Positions 20,254-29,458 of a DNA stretch of 35,142 nt are shown here, piece after piece. The stretch's first letter is position 1. Every line of letters starts with the position of its first letter. Source of the DNA: an uncultured Flavobacterium sp. (GTDB lineage Bacteria > Bacteroidota > Bacteroidia > Flavobacteriales > Flavobacteriaceae); NCBI RefSeq assembly GCF_937967675.1, contig NZ_CALBSN010000108.1, positions 1 to 35,142 of the forward strand, written 5' to 3'. A program made the translations under genes and the position numbers. The notes below the pieces were generated by a model. The model ran no database searches. It was not told where the DNA came from and worked only from the letters and a program-made list of their open reading frames with translations.

Positions 20254-22253
20254 AAAAATATTTTGCCTTAATCGCCTTAATTTTTGGAATTTTTGGAAAC
20301 GCGCAAATTTTGAATCCAGTACAATGGAAAACAAAAGTTGTTCAAAAATCGGCTACCGAATTTGAATTGATTATGGATGCTACTATAGAAAATGAGTGGC
20401 ACATGTTTTCGCAATATACTCCAGATGGTGGTTCGCTTCCCACGGTTTTTAATTACAAAAATCAGAAAGGAAATTATCAGTTAGTTGGAAAAACAACTGA
20501 AAGTAAATACAAAAAAGTATATAACGATATCTTTGAGGTTGATGAATACATGTTTGAAAACGCTGCACAATTCAAGCAAACGGTAAAGATTACCAATGCC
20601 AATCTAAAAGAAATTAAGGTCTATGTGGAATACCAAGCTTGTAAAGAACAATGTATCCAACAAGATGCTACTTTTACTTTTAAATTGCCTGCAATTAAGA
20701 CAGAGGATGTAGCAAGTACAGTCGTAGAAACTGATTCGACGATTGTTGCTACTGATACATCAGCAGTTGTAACTGCAGTTACAGAAAAATCTACAAAAGA
20801 AGTTGTAGCAACTGCAGCTCCAAAAACAGAAGAAAAAGGATTATGGTCGATTTTCTTTTTAGCGTTTTTTGGTGGATTTGCGGCTTTACTTACGCCTTGC
20901 GTATTCCCAATGATTCCTATGACAGTGAGTTTCTTCACCAAACAAAGTAAAACCAAAGCAGAAGGAAAGAAAAACGCTATTTTATATGGTGTTTCAATTA
21001 TATTGATTTACGTTATTTTAGGTTCATTAGTAACAGGTGTTTTTGGAGCGGATTCGTTAAATGCACTATCAACAAACGTTTGGTTTAACTTGATTTTCTT
21101 TGGATTATTAGTGTTTTTTGCAGCCTCATTTTTAGGAGCATTTGAAATCGTTTTACCAAATTCATGGGCCAATAAAGTAGACCAACAAGCCGATAGAGGA
21201 GGATTTGTAGGAATCCTTTTTATGGCATTGGCTTTAGCAATTGTTTCATTTTCTTGTACTGGACCAATCGTTGGAACATTATTAGTTGAAGCAGCGTCTA
21301 AAGGTGGTTTAGCGCCAATTATAGGAATGTTAGGATTCTCATCAGCTTTAGCATTACCTTTTATGTTATTTGCGATGTTCCCAGGTTGGATGAACTCGTT
21401 ACCTAAATCAGGTGGATGGTTAAATACGGTTAAAGTTTCTCTAGGATTTTTAGAATTAGCTTTAGCATTCAAATTTTTATCGAATGCCGATTTAGTAGTG
21501 CAAGCACATTTATTAGAAAGAGAAGTTTTTATAGGAATATGGATTGCGATTTTTGGAACTTGGGCAGCGTATCTTTTTGGAAAATTAACGTTGCCACACG
21601 ATAGTCCTATGACTCATTTATCTGTTGGAAGATTGTTTATGGCGATTTTCGTTACGATATTTACAATTTATCTAATTCCAGGATTATGGGGTGCTCCATT
21701 GAAAATTATTTCAGGATTTCCACCGCCAATGACCTATAGTGAAAGTCCTAACGGAATTGGAACTTCCGGAGGAACCACGCCAGCTGCAGTTGCACTTCCA
21801 GAACATGCTCACTCAGGTCCACATGGAATAATAGCTTTTCACGATTATGAAGACGGATTGGCTTACGCTAAGAAAGTAGGTAAACCAATTTTATTAGATT
21901 TCACGGGTCATGCTTGTGTGAATTGTAGAAAAATGGAAGATTTTGTTTGGTCTAAACCTGAAATCTTATCGATTTTGAAAGATCAAGTTGTTCTGGTATC
22001 GTTATATGTAGATGACAAACGCGAATTACCAAAAGAAGAGCAATACGTTTCAAAAGAAACAGGTAAAGAAATTGTAACGATTGGAAACAAATGGAGCGAT
22101 TATCAAATTACTCATTATAAAAACAATGCACAACCTTATTACATTATTTTAGATAGCGATGGAAATGATATTACCCAGCAAATTGGATATACACCAGATG
22201 CTGAGGTATATAAAAAATGGTTAGAAGACGGAATATCAAAATTCAAAAAATAA
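20250..22253 (+). CDS. dsbD: DsbD-type thiol:disulfide interchange protein
   Basis: An inner-membrane electron carrier that moves reducing power from cytoplasmic thioredoxin to the periplasm. A signal peptide (to about residue 18) is followed by the DsbD-alpha domain with its Cys131/Cys135 pair (YQACKEQC). The central membrane part (about 200-480, eight segments) has Cys217 in LTPCVFPMIP and Cys336 in SFSCTGPI. The C-terminal periplasmic thioredoxin domain has GHACVNCRKMED with Cys556/Cys559. All six catalytic cysteines are present. Length 667 is slightly above E. coli DsbD because of a Thr/Val/Ala-rich linker (about 150-195). It overlaps tilS by four bases and is followed by a strong terminator. 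It may serve cytochrome c maturation or periplasmic disulfide repair. Confidence 0.93.
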   Translation: MKKYFALIALIFGIFGNAQILNPVQWKTKVVQKSATEFELIMDATIENEWHMFSQYTPDGGSLPTVFNYKNQKGNYQLVGKTTESKYKKVYNDIFEVDEYMFENAAQFKQTVKITNANLKEIKVYVEYQACKEQCIQQDATFTFKLPAIKTEDVASTVVETDSTIVATDTSAVVTAVTEKSTKEVVATAAPKTEEKGLWSIFFLAFFGGFAALLTPCVFPMIPMTVSFFTKQSKTKAEGKKNAILYGVSIILIYVILGSLVTGVFGADSLNALSTNVWFNLIFFGLLVFFAASFLGAFEIVLPNSWANKVDQQADRGGFVGILFMALALAIVSFSCTGPIVGTLLVEAASKGGLAPIIGMLGFSSALALPFMLFAMFPGWMNSLPKSGGWLNTVKVSLGFLELALAFKFLSNADLVVQAHLLEREVFIGIWIAIFGTWAAYLFGKLTLPHDSPMTHLSVGRLFMAIFVTIFTIYLIPGLWGAPLKIISGFPPPMTYSESPNGIGTSGGTTPAAVALPEHAHSGPHGIIAFHDYEDGLAYAKKVGKPILLDFTGHACVNCRKMEDFVWSKPEILSILKDQVVLVSLYVDDKRELPKEEQYVSKETGKEIVTIGNKWSDYQITHYKNNAQPYYIILDSDGNDITQQIGYTPDAEVYKKWLEDGISKFKK

Positions 22254-22256
22254 ATT

Positions 22257-22281
22257 AAATCCCGAGCAATCGGGATTTTTT
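22257..22281 (+). terminator. terminator of the pabB-tilS-dsbD operon
   Basis: Stem AAATCCCGA/TCGGGATTT with a GCAA loop and a T run, starting four bases after the dsbD stop codon. Confidence 0.95.
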
Positions 22282-22297
22282 ATTTCAAAAACTTTTC

Positions 22298-22305
22298 TAT
22301 ATTTG
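22298..22305 (+). promoter_or_regulatory. -7 box of the comM promoter
   Basis: TATATTTG matches TAnnTTTG and lies 33 bases before the comM ATG. The -33 position overlaps the end of the dsbD terminator. Two copies of ATAAGCCAT follow, one of them overlapping the start codon. Confidence 0.55.
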
Positions 22306-22337
22306 CATCTATATAAGCCATTTAAAAAGTATAAGCC

Positions 22338-23873
22338 ATGTTAGTAAAAGTATTCGGAAGCGCCGTTTTTGGCGTAGAGGCCACTACAATCACTGTAGAA
22401 GTAAACACAGAAAAAGGAATCGGTTATCATTTAGTTGGACTTCCTGATTCGGCCATAAAAGAAAGCAGTTTTCGAATTGCTGCTGCACTTAAAAACAATT
22501 CCTATCAATTTCCCGGTAAAAAAATCATTGTAAATATGGCGCCTGCTGATTTACGAAAAGAAGGTTCTGCTTACGATTTAACTATTGCAGTTGGAATTTT
22601 AGCGGCTTCTTCTCAAATTACCTCAAAAGAAATCGAAAATTATATCATCATGGGCGAATTATCGCTTGATGGTACTTTACAACCCATAAAAGGAGCATTA
22701 TCTATCGCTATTAAAGCCAAAGAAGAAGGTTTTAAAGGAATTATGATTCCAATCCAAAATGTCAAAGAGGCCGCAATAGTAGAAAATATTGATGTTTATG
22801 GGATTTCAAATGTTACCGAAGTAATCGAATTTTTTGAAGGAAAAGGAAACTTAGAACCCACAAGAATTGATACAACTGAAGAATTTTCAAAAACTCTAAA
22901 CTTTCCAGAACACGATTTTGCCGATGTTAAAGGCCAAGAAGGAATAAAACGATGCATGGAAATTGCGGCTGCTGGCGGTCATAACATTATTTTAATTGGT
23001 CCGCCAGGTTCTGGAAAAACGATGTTAGCCAAGCGATTACCAAGTATTTTGCCACCAATGACGATGCGAGAAGCTTTGGAAACTACTAAAATTCATTCTG
23101 TTGCTGGAAAGACAAAAGATGTAGGTTTGATGGCGCAGCGTCCTTTTAGAAGTCCACATCACACCGCGAGTTCAGTTTCCTTAGTTGGTGGAGGAAGTTA
23201 TCCACAACCTGGAGAAATTTCCTTAGCTCACAACGGCGTTTTATTTTTAGACGAATTACCCGAATTTAAACGAGAAGTTTTAGAAGTAATGCGCCAACCT
23301 TTAGAAGATAGGGAAGTTACGATTTCTAGAGCGAAATTTACGATTACTTATCCATCTTCGTTTATGTTAGTGGCGAGTATGAATCCGAGCCCGGGAGGTT
23401 ATTTTAATGACCCTAATGCACCTGTGAGTTCTACTCCTCAAGAAATGCAGCGCTATTTGAGCAAGATTTCGGGACCATTATTAGATCGAATTGATATCCA
23501 TATTGAAGTAACACCTGTCCCGTTTGAAAAACTAACTGAAACTCGAAAAGCAGAAAGTAGTGTAGCAATTAGAGAGCGAGTTACAAAAGCCAGACAGATT
23601 CAATCGCAACGCTTTGAAAATTTTGAACATATTCATTATAATGCGCAAATGAGTAGCAAATTAATTCGTGAATTTTGTGTTTTAGATGAGGTTTCGTTAC
23701 AATTACTAAAAACAGCGATGGAACGTTTGAATTTATCCGCTAGAGCGTATGATAGAATTTTAAAAGTATCTAGAACTATAGCTGATTTAGAGAATTCTGA
23801 GAATATTCAATCGCATCATATTGCAGAGGCAATTCAGTATCGTAGTTTGGATAGGGAAGGGTGGTTAGGATAA
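22338..23873 (+). CDS. comM: YifB/ComM family Mg-chelatase-like AAA+ ATPase
   Basis: A cytoplasmic hexameric AAA+ protein; ComM homologues are branch-migration helicases that help integrate DNA taken up by transformation. The N-terminal ChlI-like domain (1-165) has VGLPDSAIKES and NMAPADLRKEGSAYDL. The AAA+ core has Walker A GPPGSGKTM (221-229), SVSLVGGGSYPQPGEISLAHNGVLFLDELPEF (sensor loop plus Walker B, roughly 277-309) and the arginine-containing LLDRIDIH. The C-terminal Mg-chelatase domain ends near DREGWLG. Length 511 is normal. It is monocistronic with its own -7 box and a bidirectional terminator. Presence of comM does not by itself show that the strain is competent. Confidence 0.95.
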   Translation: MLVKVFGSAVFGVEATTITVEVNTEKGIGYHLVGLPDSAIKESSFRIAAALKNNSYQFPGKKIIVNMAPADLRKEGSAYDLTIAVGILAASSQITSKEIENYIIMGELSLDGTLQPIKGALSIAIKAKEEGFKGIMIPIQNVKEAAIVENIDVYGISNVTEVIEFFEGKGNLEPTRIDTTEEFSKTLNFPEHDFADVKGQEGIKRCMEIAAAGGHNIILIGPPGSGKTMLAKRLPSILPPMTMREALETTKIHSVAGKTKDVGLMAQRPFRSPHHTASSVSLVGGGSYPQPGEISLAHNGVLFLDELPEFKREVLEVMRQPLEDREVTISRAKFTITYPSSFMLVASMNPSPGGYFNDPNAPVSSTPQEMQRYLSKISGPLLDRIDIHIEVTPVPFEKLTETRKAESSVAIRERVTKARQIQSQRFENFEHIHYNAQMSSKLIREFCVLDEVSLQLLKTAMERLNLSARAYDRILKVSRTIADLENSENIQSHHIAEAIQYRSLDREGWLG

Positions 23874-23917
23874 AAAAAAAGAATTCTTCTTTTTTTTTTA
23901 AGAAGAATTCTTTTTTT
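23873..23917. terminator. bidirectional terminator between comM and the DUF2452 gene
   Basis: A perfect stem (AAAGAATTCTTCTT and its complement) with a T loop is flanked by an A run on the left and a T run on the right. It runs from the comM stop codon into the stop codon of the convergent gene. Confidence 0.95.
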
Positions 23918-24332
23918 AAAATGAATCTTGTTTGGAACTAATATGTATCCATTTTTTATCACTATTTAATTTAAATGATCCAATAAATTCTTTATTCCAT
24001 TGCGATGGGTGAATCAAGGATAGGAAATGAGTTCCATCATTTGATTGATATAAATGATACGTTTCACCAATTATGGGTTCGAAAGAATATTTGGAATTGT
24101 AGATAATTTCGTTCCATTCATATTCTTGCATTAACTTCTCATATTCGGCTTTAAGTTCATTGAATTTACTTTCAAATTCTTTGTTAACTTTTCTAATTCC
24201 TACACTTTTCCAATCCAAAATATTGTCTATTTTGATTACGGGTGCTCCAACATTAGTTGGATAGGCAAGCATACTAGCATTGTAACCTTCCTCTTCATTA
24301 AAAACAACATTATCTGGAATTTTATTTTTCAT
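23916..24332 (-). CDS. DUF2452 family protein
   Basis: A soluble 138-residue protein of unknown function that I recognise as DUF2452, a family shared by Bacteroidota and eukaryotes (human C1orf50 type). The N-terminus has PDNVVFNEEEGYNASMLAYP and then TNVGAPVI. A charged helix follows (about 48-70, FESKFNELKAEYEKLMQEY), and the conserved C-terminal half contains YSFEPIIGETYHLYQ, then FLSLIHPSQWN and FIGSFKLNSDKKW. No signal peptide, membrane segment or catalytic motif is visible. It is monocistronic and convergent with comM, and is separated by 134 A/T-rich bases from the metallopeptidase gene. Confidence 0.75.
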   Translation of the reverse strand: MKNKIPDNVVFNEEEGYNASMLAYPTNVGAPVIKIDNILDWKSVGIRKVNKEFESKFNELKAEYEKLMQEYEWNEIIYNSKYSFEPIIGETYHLYQSNDGTHFLSLIHPSQWNKEFIGSFKLNSDKKWIHISSKQDSF

Positions 24333-24466
24333 ATTTTTATGATTGAATATTTACCAACTTTTTGTTTAATTAAATTAATTAAAAGTTAAATAAAATTACA
24401 AAAAATATTCAAATAAGTTACTTATAATGACTAAAATTGTTTTAAAAATAAATTATTGATGAAAAG

Positions 24467-25321
24467 CTACATTTCTTCGGCAAAAGTATCACTTAATCGA
24501 ATATCACCAGACTTGAATCCTTTCATAAACCATTTCATACGTTGTTCAGATGAACCATGAGTAAATGAATCGGGAACAACATGACCTTGCATTTTACTTT
24601 GAATGGCATCATCACCAACAGCATGAGCGGCACTTAACGCTTCTTCAATATCACCTTCTTCTAAATATTTTTGGTTATAATGTGCCCACAATCCGCCATA
24701 GAAATCGGCTTGGAGTTCTAAACAAACGGATAATTTATTGGCTTCGGTTTCACTTTTGGTTTGTTGTAATTTTCTAACTTTTCCCGAAGTTCCTAAAATG
24801 GTTTGGACATGATGTCCCACTTCGTGAGCTATTACGTAAGCTATTGCAAAATCACCACCTTTAGCTCCAAAACGGGTTTTTAGCTCCTCAAAAAAAGCTA
24901 AATCCATATACACTTTATGATCGCCTGGACAATAAAATGGTCCTGAAGCAGAACTTGCCCCACCACAAGCAGTTTCAACGGAACCCGAAAATAATACCAT
25001 TTTAGGTTGTTTGTAAGTTCCTAAATTATTTTCTTCAAATATTTTAGTCCAAGTATCTTCAGTATCAGCTAAAACGGTTGAAACGAATTCTCCCATTTCC
25101 TTTTCTTCAGGAGTAAGTTCTCTTTGTTCTACTTGTTCTGTTTGTTGTACACCTTGACTTTGTTGAATAGTATCAACAAATGGTGCTGCTTCAGGGAAAA
25201 ACATTTTTACTAGAAAAAATATAATTGCTATGGTACCTCCACCAGCAATTACTTTTCCACTGCCAGACATTCCTCTTCTGTCTTCTACGTTGTCACTTTG
25301 ACGTCTACCTTTCCATTTCAC
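24467..25321 (-). CDS. neutral zinc metallopeptidase (YpfJ/KPN_02809 family)
   Basis: A membrane-anchored zinc protease candidate, 284 residues. The N-terminus carries basic KWKGRRQSDNVEDRRG, then one transmembrane segment (VIAGGGTIAIIFFLVKMFF, about 24-42), so the catalytic domain faces the periplasm. The zinc site is HEVGHH (166-171); Glu in LELQADFYGG is the likely third ligand region. The family landmarks ACGGASSASGPFYCPGDHKVYMD (two Cys, 119 and 131, perhaps a disulfide) and RMKWFMKGFKSGD are present. Its start is only 15 bases after the DUF5723 stop, so it is the last gene of the kinase-DUF5723-peptidase operon. Natural substrates of this family are unknown. Confidence 0.9.
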   Translation of the reverse strand: MKWKGRRQSDNVEDRRGMSGSGKVIAGGGTIAIIFFLVKMFFPEAAPFVDTIQQSQGVQQTEQVEQRELTPEEKEMGEFVSTVLADTEDTWTKIFEENNLGTYKQPKMVLFSGSVETACGGASSASGPFYCPGDHKVYMDLAFFEELKTRFGAKGGDFAIAYVIAHEVGHHVQTILGTSGKVRKLQQTKSETEANKLSVCLELQADFYGGLWAHYNQKYLEEGDIEEALSAAHAVGDDAIQSKMQGHVVPDSFTHGSSEQRMKWFMKGFKSGDIRLSDTFAEEM

Positions 25322-25336
25322 AATTTCAAATTTTGA

Positions 25337-26692
25337 TTATAACCCAAATCGAATTCCTAAATATAAATCAGCTTGTTTTCCGTTATTAGCTAGTGCAGAA
25401 AAAACACTATTAGATCCCATGAAAAATCCACCCACTCTAAATCCAATTCCACTAGTAAACCCAGAAATTTCATTTGAGGCTAAAGGCACAAATGTTTCAA
25501 ACCATTTAGTAGTGAATCTTGGAATTAATGTATAGGAATTTTGTGTAGTTATAAAATCATTTTTAGAATCATCATTTATTTTTTGATTCACACTTGCTGT
25601 AACAAACCATTTTTTTGCTAATCTAACATCTGCATAGGCATTGATAACAGTAGGAAGTTTTACTGAATAATCAGCTGTGCTTGAAGTTGATTGAAAATAA
25701 TTAGCATTAGCAGGGTCATTAAGAATAGTTTCAATTTCCGATAAACTTTCAGCATTTTCAAATTGGTTTAAATCTAAACTTTCAAAATTTTCAACATTTA
25801 AAGAATAATTTTTATTAAGATTGTTATTCGATTTAAAGGTCATAGAACCAATGTTTTTAATTGATAATCCGGTATTTAATTTGTAACTATTTGTGTCATT
25901 TTCATCTTTTAAACGATAATTAATAGCTAAATCAGCAGCAAAACCATTAATTCCTTGAGAGAAGAATTCGTTATAATTTCCTTGATCATTATAATCATTC
26001 GCTAAAACACCAGCGTAAGCAATATTAACATTTGCCGAAGCATTTGTAAGTGATAGATTTCCCATATTATTGATTAAAGTACCACTGAAATTATTTGCAG
26101 AAAAATTTGCATAAGCACCTGGAAATAATAATCTTAAGTTTGTACCAATATTTAATTTATGTTTTGGTAAATCTATAATATTTCTTGCTAGAGTAAACCC
26201 AAGTTCTCCCCAAGTAGTAGCATTTAATCTTTGGTTTTCGTTAGATGAAATGATTGTTTGAGAAAAAATAGTACTCAAATTTCCGTTTTGTATAGCATCA
26301 GCTAATTGAGAGTTTACATTAATTACATTAGCCTTAATGTTGGCAACTGAATATATTCCGAACCCCCATTTATTATATTTAAATGCAAAAGAGGGTCCAT
26401 ATATTTGAGAATCAATTCTTAAATTTACTGCTTCATTACCTTCAAATATTTTGTCTTCAAGATTATTTCCTTTAATTAAGTCGTTAAAAGATAGTTTGTT
26501 ATTTGAAATTCCGGCTGAAAAATTAAATATATTGGCTTCAAATTTTGAATTAATATTTGCTAATTCGGCTGGGTTATTTGTTGCATTCAATAAGCCTACT
26601 CTTTTAGATGTAGTAATACCACTAAAATGCTCCTGTGAAAATAAAGAAGTTGATAATAGAATAGTTAATGTAATTAGTTGTATTCTTTTCAT
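25337..26692 (-). CDS. DUF5723 family outer-membrane beta-barrel protein
   Basis: A secreted protein of 451 residues with a signal peptide (MKRIQLITLTILLSTSLFSQ). It begins EHFSGITTSKRVGLLNATNNPAELA, the opening motif I associate with DUF5723 and with FadL/PorV-like barrels that start by describing a group of Asn-Pro-Ala residues. Alternating hydrophobic strands run through the protein, and it ends with a short aromatic-rich strand (QADLYLGIRFGL), typical of outer-membrane barrels. Function is not known to me. It lies 2 bases downstream of a hybrid histidine kinase gene and 15 bases upstream of a zinc metallopeptidase gene, so the three are co-transcribed. Confidence 0.7.
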   Translation of the reverse strand: MKRIQLITLTILLSTSLFSQEHFSGITTSKRVGLLNATNNPAELANINSKFEANIFNFSAGISNNKLSFNDLIKGNNLEDKIFEGNEAVNLRIDSQIYGPSFAFKYNKWGFGIYSVANIKANVINVNSQLADAIQNGNLSTIFSQTIISSNENQRLNATTWGELGFTLARNIIDLPKHKLNIGTNLRLLFPGAYANFSANNFSGTLINNMGNLSLTNASANVNIAYAGVLANDYNDQGNYNEFFSQGINGFAADLAINYRLKDENDTNSYKLNTGLSIKNIGSMTFKSNNNLNKNYSLNVENFESLDLNQFENAESLSEIETILNDPANANYFQSTSSTADYSVKLPTVINAYADVRLAKKWFVTASVNQKINDDSKNDFITTQNSYTLIPRFTTKWFETFVPLASNEISGFTSGIGFRVGGFFMGSNSVFSALANNGKQADLYLGIRFGL

Positions 26693-26694
26693 GT

Positions 26695-28698
26695 TTAGAT
26701 ATATTTATTAATAATAGTTTGTAATTCAATTAATTTAAATGGCTTAGAAATAAAGTCATCCATACCATTTTCAATGCATTTTTCTTTTTCTCCAATCATA
26801 ATACCCGCAGTTAATGCAATGATTGGTAAATTTTTAAATTTATCATTATTTCTGATTTCAATTGTTGTTTCATACCCATTTTTTATAGGCATTTGAATAT
26901 CCATTAAAATTAAATTTACATTTTGATTTTCTAATATTTCTAATGCCATTTTTCCATTATAAGCTTCTAAAATTGTACTTTTAGGCAAAATGGAATGAAT
27001 CATTTTTGTACAAAGTAACATATTTATTTTATTGTCTTCAACAATTAAAATTTTAAATTTTTTACTTAGTTTATTAGATTTATTATTTTTTTTCTCGTCA
27101 ACATAACCCGAAATTTGTTCTTTAGTGGCAAGACTATTAGCAGTTTCAAAATTAATAGTAAAATTAAAATTACTACCTTCCCCCACAACACTTTTTACAT
27201 TTATTTTACTATTTAGTTTTTCTAAAATTTGATTTGATATTGATAAACCTAAACCTGTACCACCAAATTTTTTACTTGTGGATACATCTTCTTGAACAAA
27301 TGATTGGAATATTTTGTTTAAATTATGATTTTGAATTCCAATACCTGTATCAATTACTGAGAAACGAATGGGGACAAATTGGTTTTTATTTTTTTTGACA
27401 ATTTCAATTTGAAGGAGGACTTCTCCAAAGTTTGTAAATTTTACGGCATTACCAATTAAATTCACTAATACTTGTTTTAGTCTTACACTATCTGTAATAA
27501 CATATTTTGGAATATTTGGATCAATCATTAAATTTAGATCAATTTTTTTATTAAGAGCATGACTTTTAAATAAGTCTATTACTTGTTCTGCTAATGATCT
27601 TAAATTAACAGGTTCAAAAGATAATTCAAACTTTCCAGATTCAATTTTTGAAAAATCTAGTATATCATTAATTATGTCTAAAAGTAAATTAGCAGATTGG
27701 TTGATGTTACTCATGTAAACTTGTTGATCTGAATCAAGTTTTGTTTTTAGTAATAAATCAGTAAATCCAATTATTCCATTTAAAGGTGTTCTTATTTCAT
27801 GACTCATGTTGGCTAAAAAATCTGATTTTGCCTGATTAGCAAGCTCTGCAAATTCTTTTGCTTTTATTGCAGCATCTCTTTCTTTTTGTGCTGTAATATC
27901 TCGGGCAACTCCTCTTATTTTAATTACTTCACCTGCTTCGTTTATTACAGGTTCACCAGATCCTAAAAGCCATTTTTTTCTATTTCCAGATAGTGTGAAA
28001 GGATGTTCTACTTCGTATGATATTTTTTCTTTAATTGTTCTATCTGCAAGCTGGTCTAAGTGATTTATATCTTCAATAGTTAATCGGCTTCTATATGATT
28101 CGGCTAAATTTTCTTTTGCACTTTTATCAATTTCAAAAATGTTGTAAAGTTCATCTGACCAATATAATTTGTTGCTGATTAAATCAAATTCCCAACTCCC
28201 AATTTTAGCCATTTTTTGGGATTCATTTAATAATTTTTCACTAAGTATTAATTTTTCTTGGGTGTTTTTAATTCCTGAAATATCCCTTGCTATTGCAAAT
28301 ACTATTTTTGTTTCTAAATTGATAGTTGAAATCCATTGTAACCAAATTTTGGACCCATCTTTTCGTAAGTAACGATTGCTAAAATTGATAGTATTAATTC
28401 CTTCGCTGAGATTATTTATCTCATTTAAGGTTTTTTCTATATCATCTGAATAGACATAATTGATGAATTTTTTAGTGATTAATTCTGATTCAGTATATCC
28501 TAATATATTAGTGAAAGCGGGATTGATTTTTAAAAAATAACCATCTAAATTGGCTATGCATATTAAATCAGTAGTTTCATTAAAAAAATAGTCAAAATTC
28601 TCTTGTAAAGTATCTTTACTTTTGTAGTAGTCTAATTCCGTCTCAAGTTGTTTGATTTTTTGATTAGAAGTAATATGTGAAAGTAGAGTTTTCTTCAT
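26695..28698 (-). CDS. PAS-PAS hybrid histidine kinase with receiver domain
   Basis: A 667-residue soluble sensor kinase with no signal peptide or membrane segment. Order: short coiled coil (about 12-33); PAS domain 1 (about 34-140: TDLICIANLDGYFLKINPAF); PAS domain 2 with PAC (about 165-272: GSWEFDLISNKLYWSDEL); coiled coil; HisKA with phospho-acceptor His300 (FLANMSHEIRTPLNGIIGF); HATPase with NLIGNAVKF (413-421), DTGIG (450-454) and GGTGLGLSI (479-487); linker; REC domain (about 549-667) with acidic Asp555, phospho-acceptor Asp600 (LILMDIQMP) and the SKPFK Lys. All catalytic residues are present. No DNA-binding output is attached, so phosphate must pass to a separate protein. It is the first gene of the operon with DUF5723 and the metallopeptidase. 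Confidence 0.95.
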   Translation of the reverse strand: MKKTLLSHITSNQKIKQLETELDYYKSKDTLQENFDYFFNETTDLICIANLDGYFLKINPAFTNILGYTESELITKKFINYVYSDDIEKTLNEINNLSEGINTINFSNRYLRKDGSKIWLQWISTINLETKIVFAIARDISGIKNTQEKLILSEKLLNESQKMAKIGSWEFDLISNKLYWSDELYNIFEIDKSAKENLAESYRSRLTIEDINHLDQLADRTIKEKISYEVEHPFTLSGNRKKWLLGSGEPVINEAGEVIKIRGVARDITAQKERDAAIKAKEFAELANQAKSDFLANMSHEIRTPLNGIIGFTDLLLKTKLDSDQQVYMSNINQSANLLLDIINDILDFSKIESGKFELSFEPVNLRSLAEQVIDLFKSHALNKKIDLNLMIDPNIPKYVITDSVRLKQVLVNLIGNAVKFTNFGEVLLQIEIVKKNKNQFVPIRFSVIDTGIGIQNHNLNKIFQSFVQEDVSTSKKFGGTGLGLSISNQILEKLNSKINVKSVVGEGSNFNFTINFETANSLATKEQISGYVDEKKNNKSNKLSKKFKILIVEDNKINMLLCTKMIHSILPKSTILEAYNGKMALEILENQNVNLILMDIQMPIKNGYETTIEIRNNDKFKNLPIIALTAGIMIGEKEKCIENGMDDFISKPFKLIELQTIINKYI

Positions 28699-28757
28699 TA
28701 CATCGGAATTATTTGCAATAAATGTAGTGAAAAAACTTTAAAAAAACATGAATCATG

Positions 28758-29456
28758 TTAAATTATTGAATTCCAAATAACGTTGTTTGGGGTTTTTGCT
28801 ATAAATGTCAAGTTTTCTTTGGAAACAGGATGGGTTAAAATTAACTTACGTGCATGCAGATGAATCCCTCCATCAGTATTACTTCGGTCAAAACCATATT
28901 TTAAATCACCTTTTATAGGACAACCTATTGCTTGTAGTTGCGCTCTAATTTGATGGTGTCTTCCTGTGTGTAAATCAATTTCTAAAACAAAATAATTATC
29001 TAATTTCTTGATGATTTGATAACTTAAACTTGCTTTTTTACTTTCTGGAACCTCTTTCAAATACGCTTTTGAAGTATTGTTTTTCGTATTTCGTTTTAAG
29101 AAATGAACTAAAGTATCTTTTTCTTTTGGAGGACAATTTTTCACAACTGCCCAATAGGTTTTTTGAGTTTCTCTGTTTTTGAACGTTTCATTTAAACGAG
29201 TAAGGGCTTTTGAAGTTTTCGCAAAAACAACAATTCCAGTGGTTGGACGATCTAAACGATGTACAACACCTAAAAAAACATCTCCAGGTTTGTTGTATTT
29301 TTCTTTGATGTATTCTTTTACTACATCCGAAAGTGGTTTATCTCCGGTTTTATCACCTTGAACAATATCGCCTACACGTTTATTAATTACAATTATATGA
29401 TTGTCTTCATGCAGAATTTGAAGATTGTTTTTGGTTGAAATTTCTTTAGTAGACAC
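28758..29456 (-). CDS. RluA family RNA pseudouridine synthase
   Basis: A cytoplasmic enzyme of 232 residues that converts specific uridines in rRNA or tRNA to pseudouridine. The catalytic motif HRLDRPTTG has the essential Asp69. Other landmarks are ILHEDNHIIVINKRVGDIVQGD, YWAVVKNCPP, and the C-terminal LEIDLHTGRHHQIRAQLQAIGCPIKGDLKYG. There is no N-terminal S4 domain, so it resembles the short RluA/TruC class; the target site cannot be told from sequence. It starts 2 bases after the panB stop codon, so the two are co-transcribed. Confidence 0.92.
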   Translation of the reverse strand: MSTKEISTKNNLQILHEDNHIIVINKRVGDIVQGDKTGDKPLSDVVKEYIKEKYNKPGDVFLGVVHRLDRPTTGIVVFAKTSKALTRLNETFKNRETQKTYWAVVKNCPPKEKDTLVHFLKRNTKNNTSKAYLKEVPESKKASLSYQIIKKLDNYFVLEIDLHTGRHHQIRAQLQAIGCPIKGDLKYGFDRSNTDGGIHLHARKLILTHPVSKENLTFIAKTPNNVIWNSII

Positions 29457-29458
29457 AA

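Noticed and set aside
20621..21472. Antisense open frames within dsbD (20621-20956 and 21008-21472).
   Set aside because: They are mirror frames of a strongly conserved gene; the residue composition is unlike real proteins and no start signals or domains are evident.
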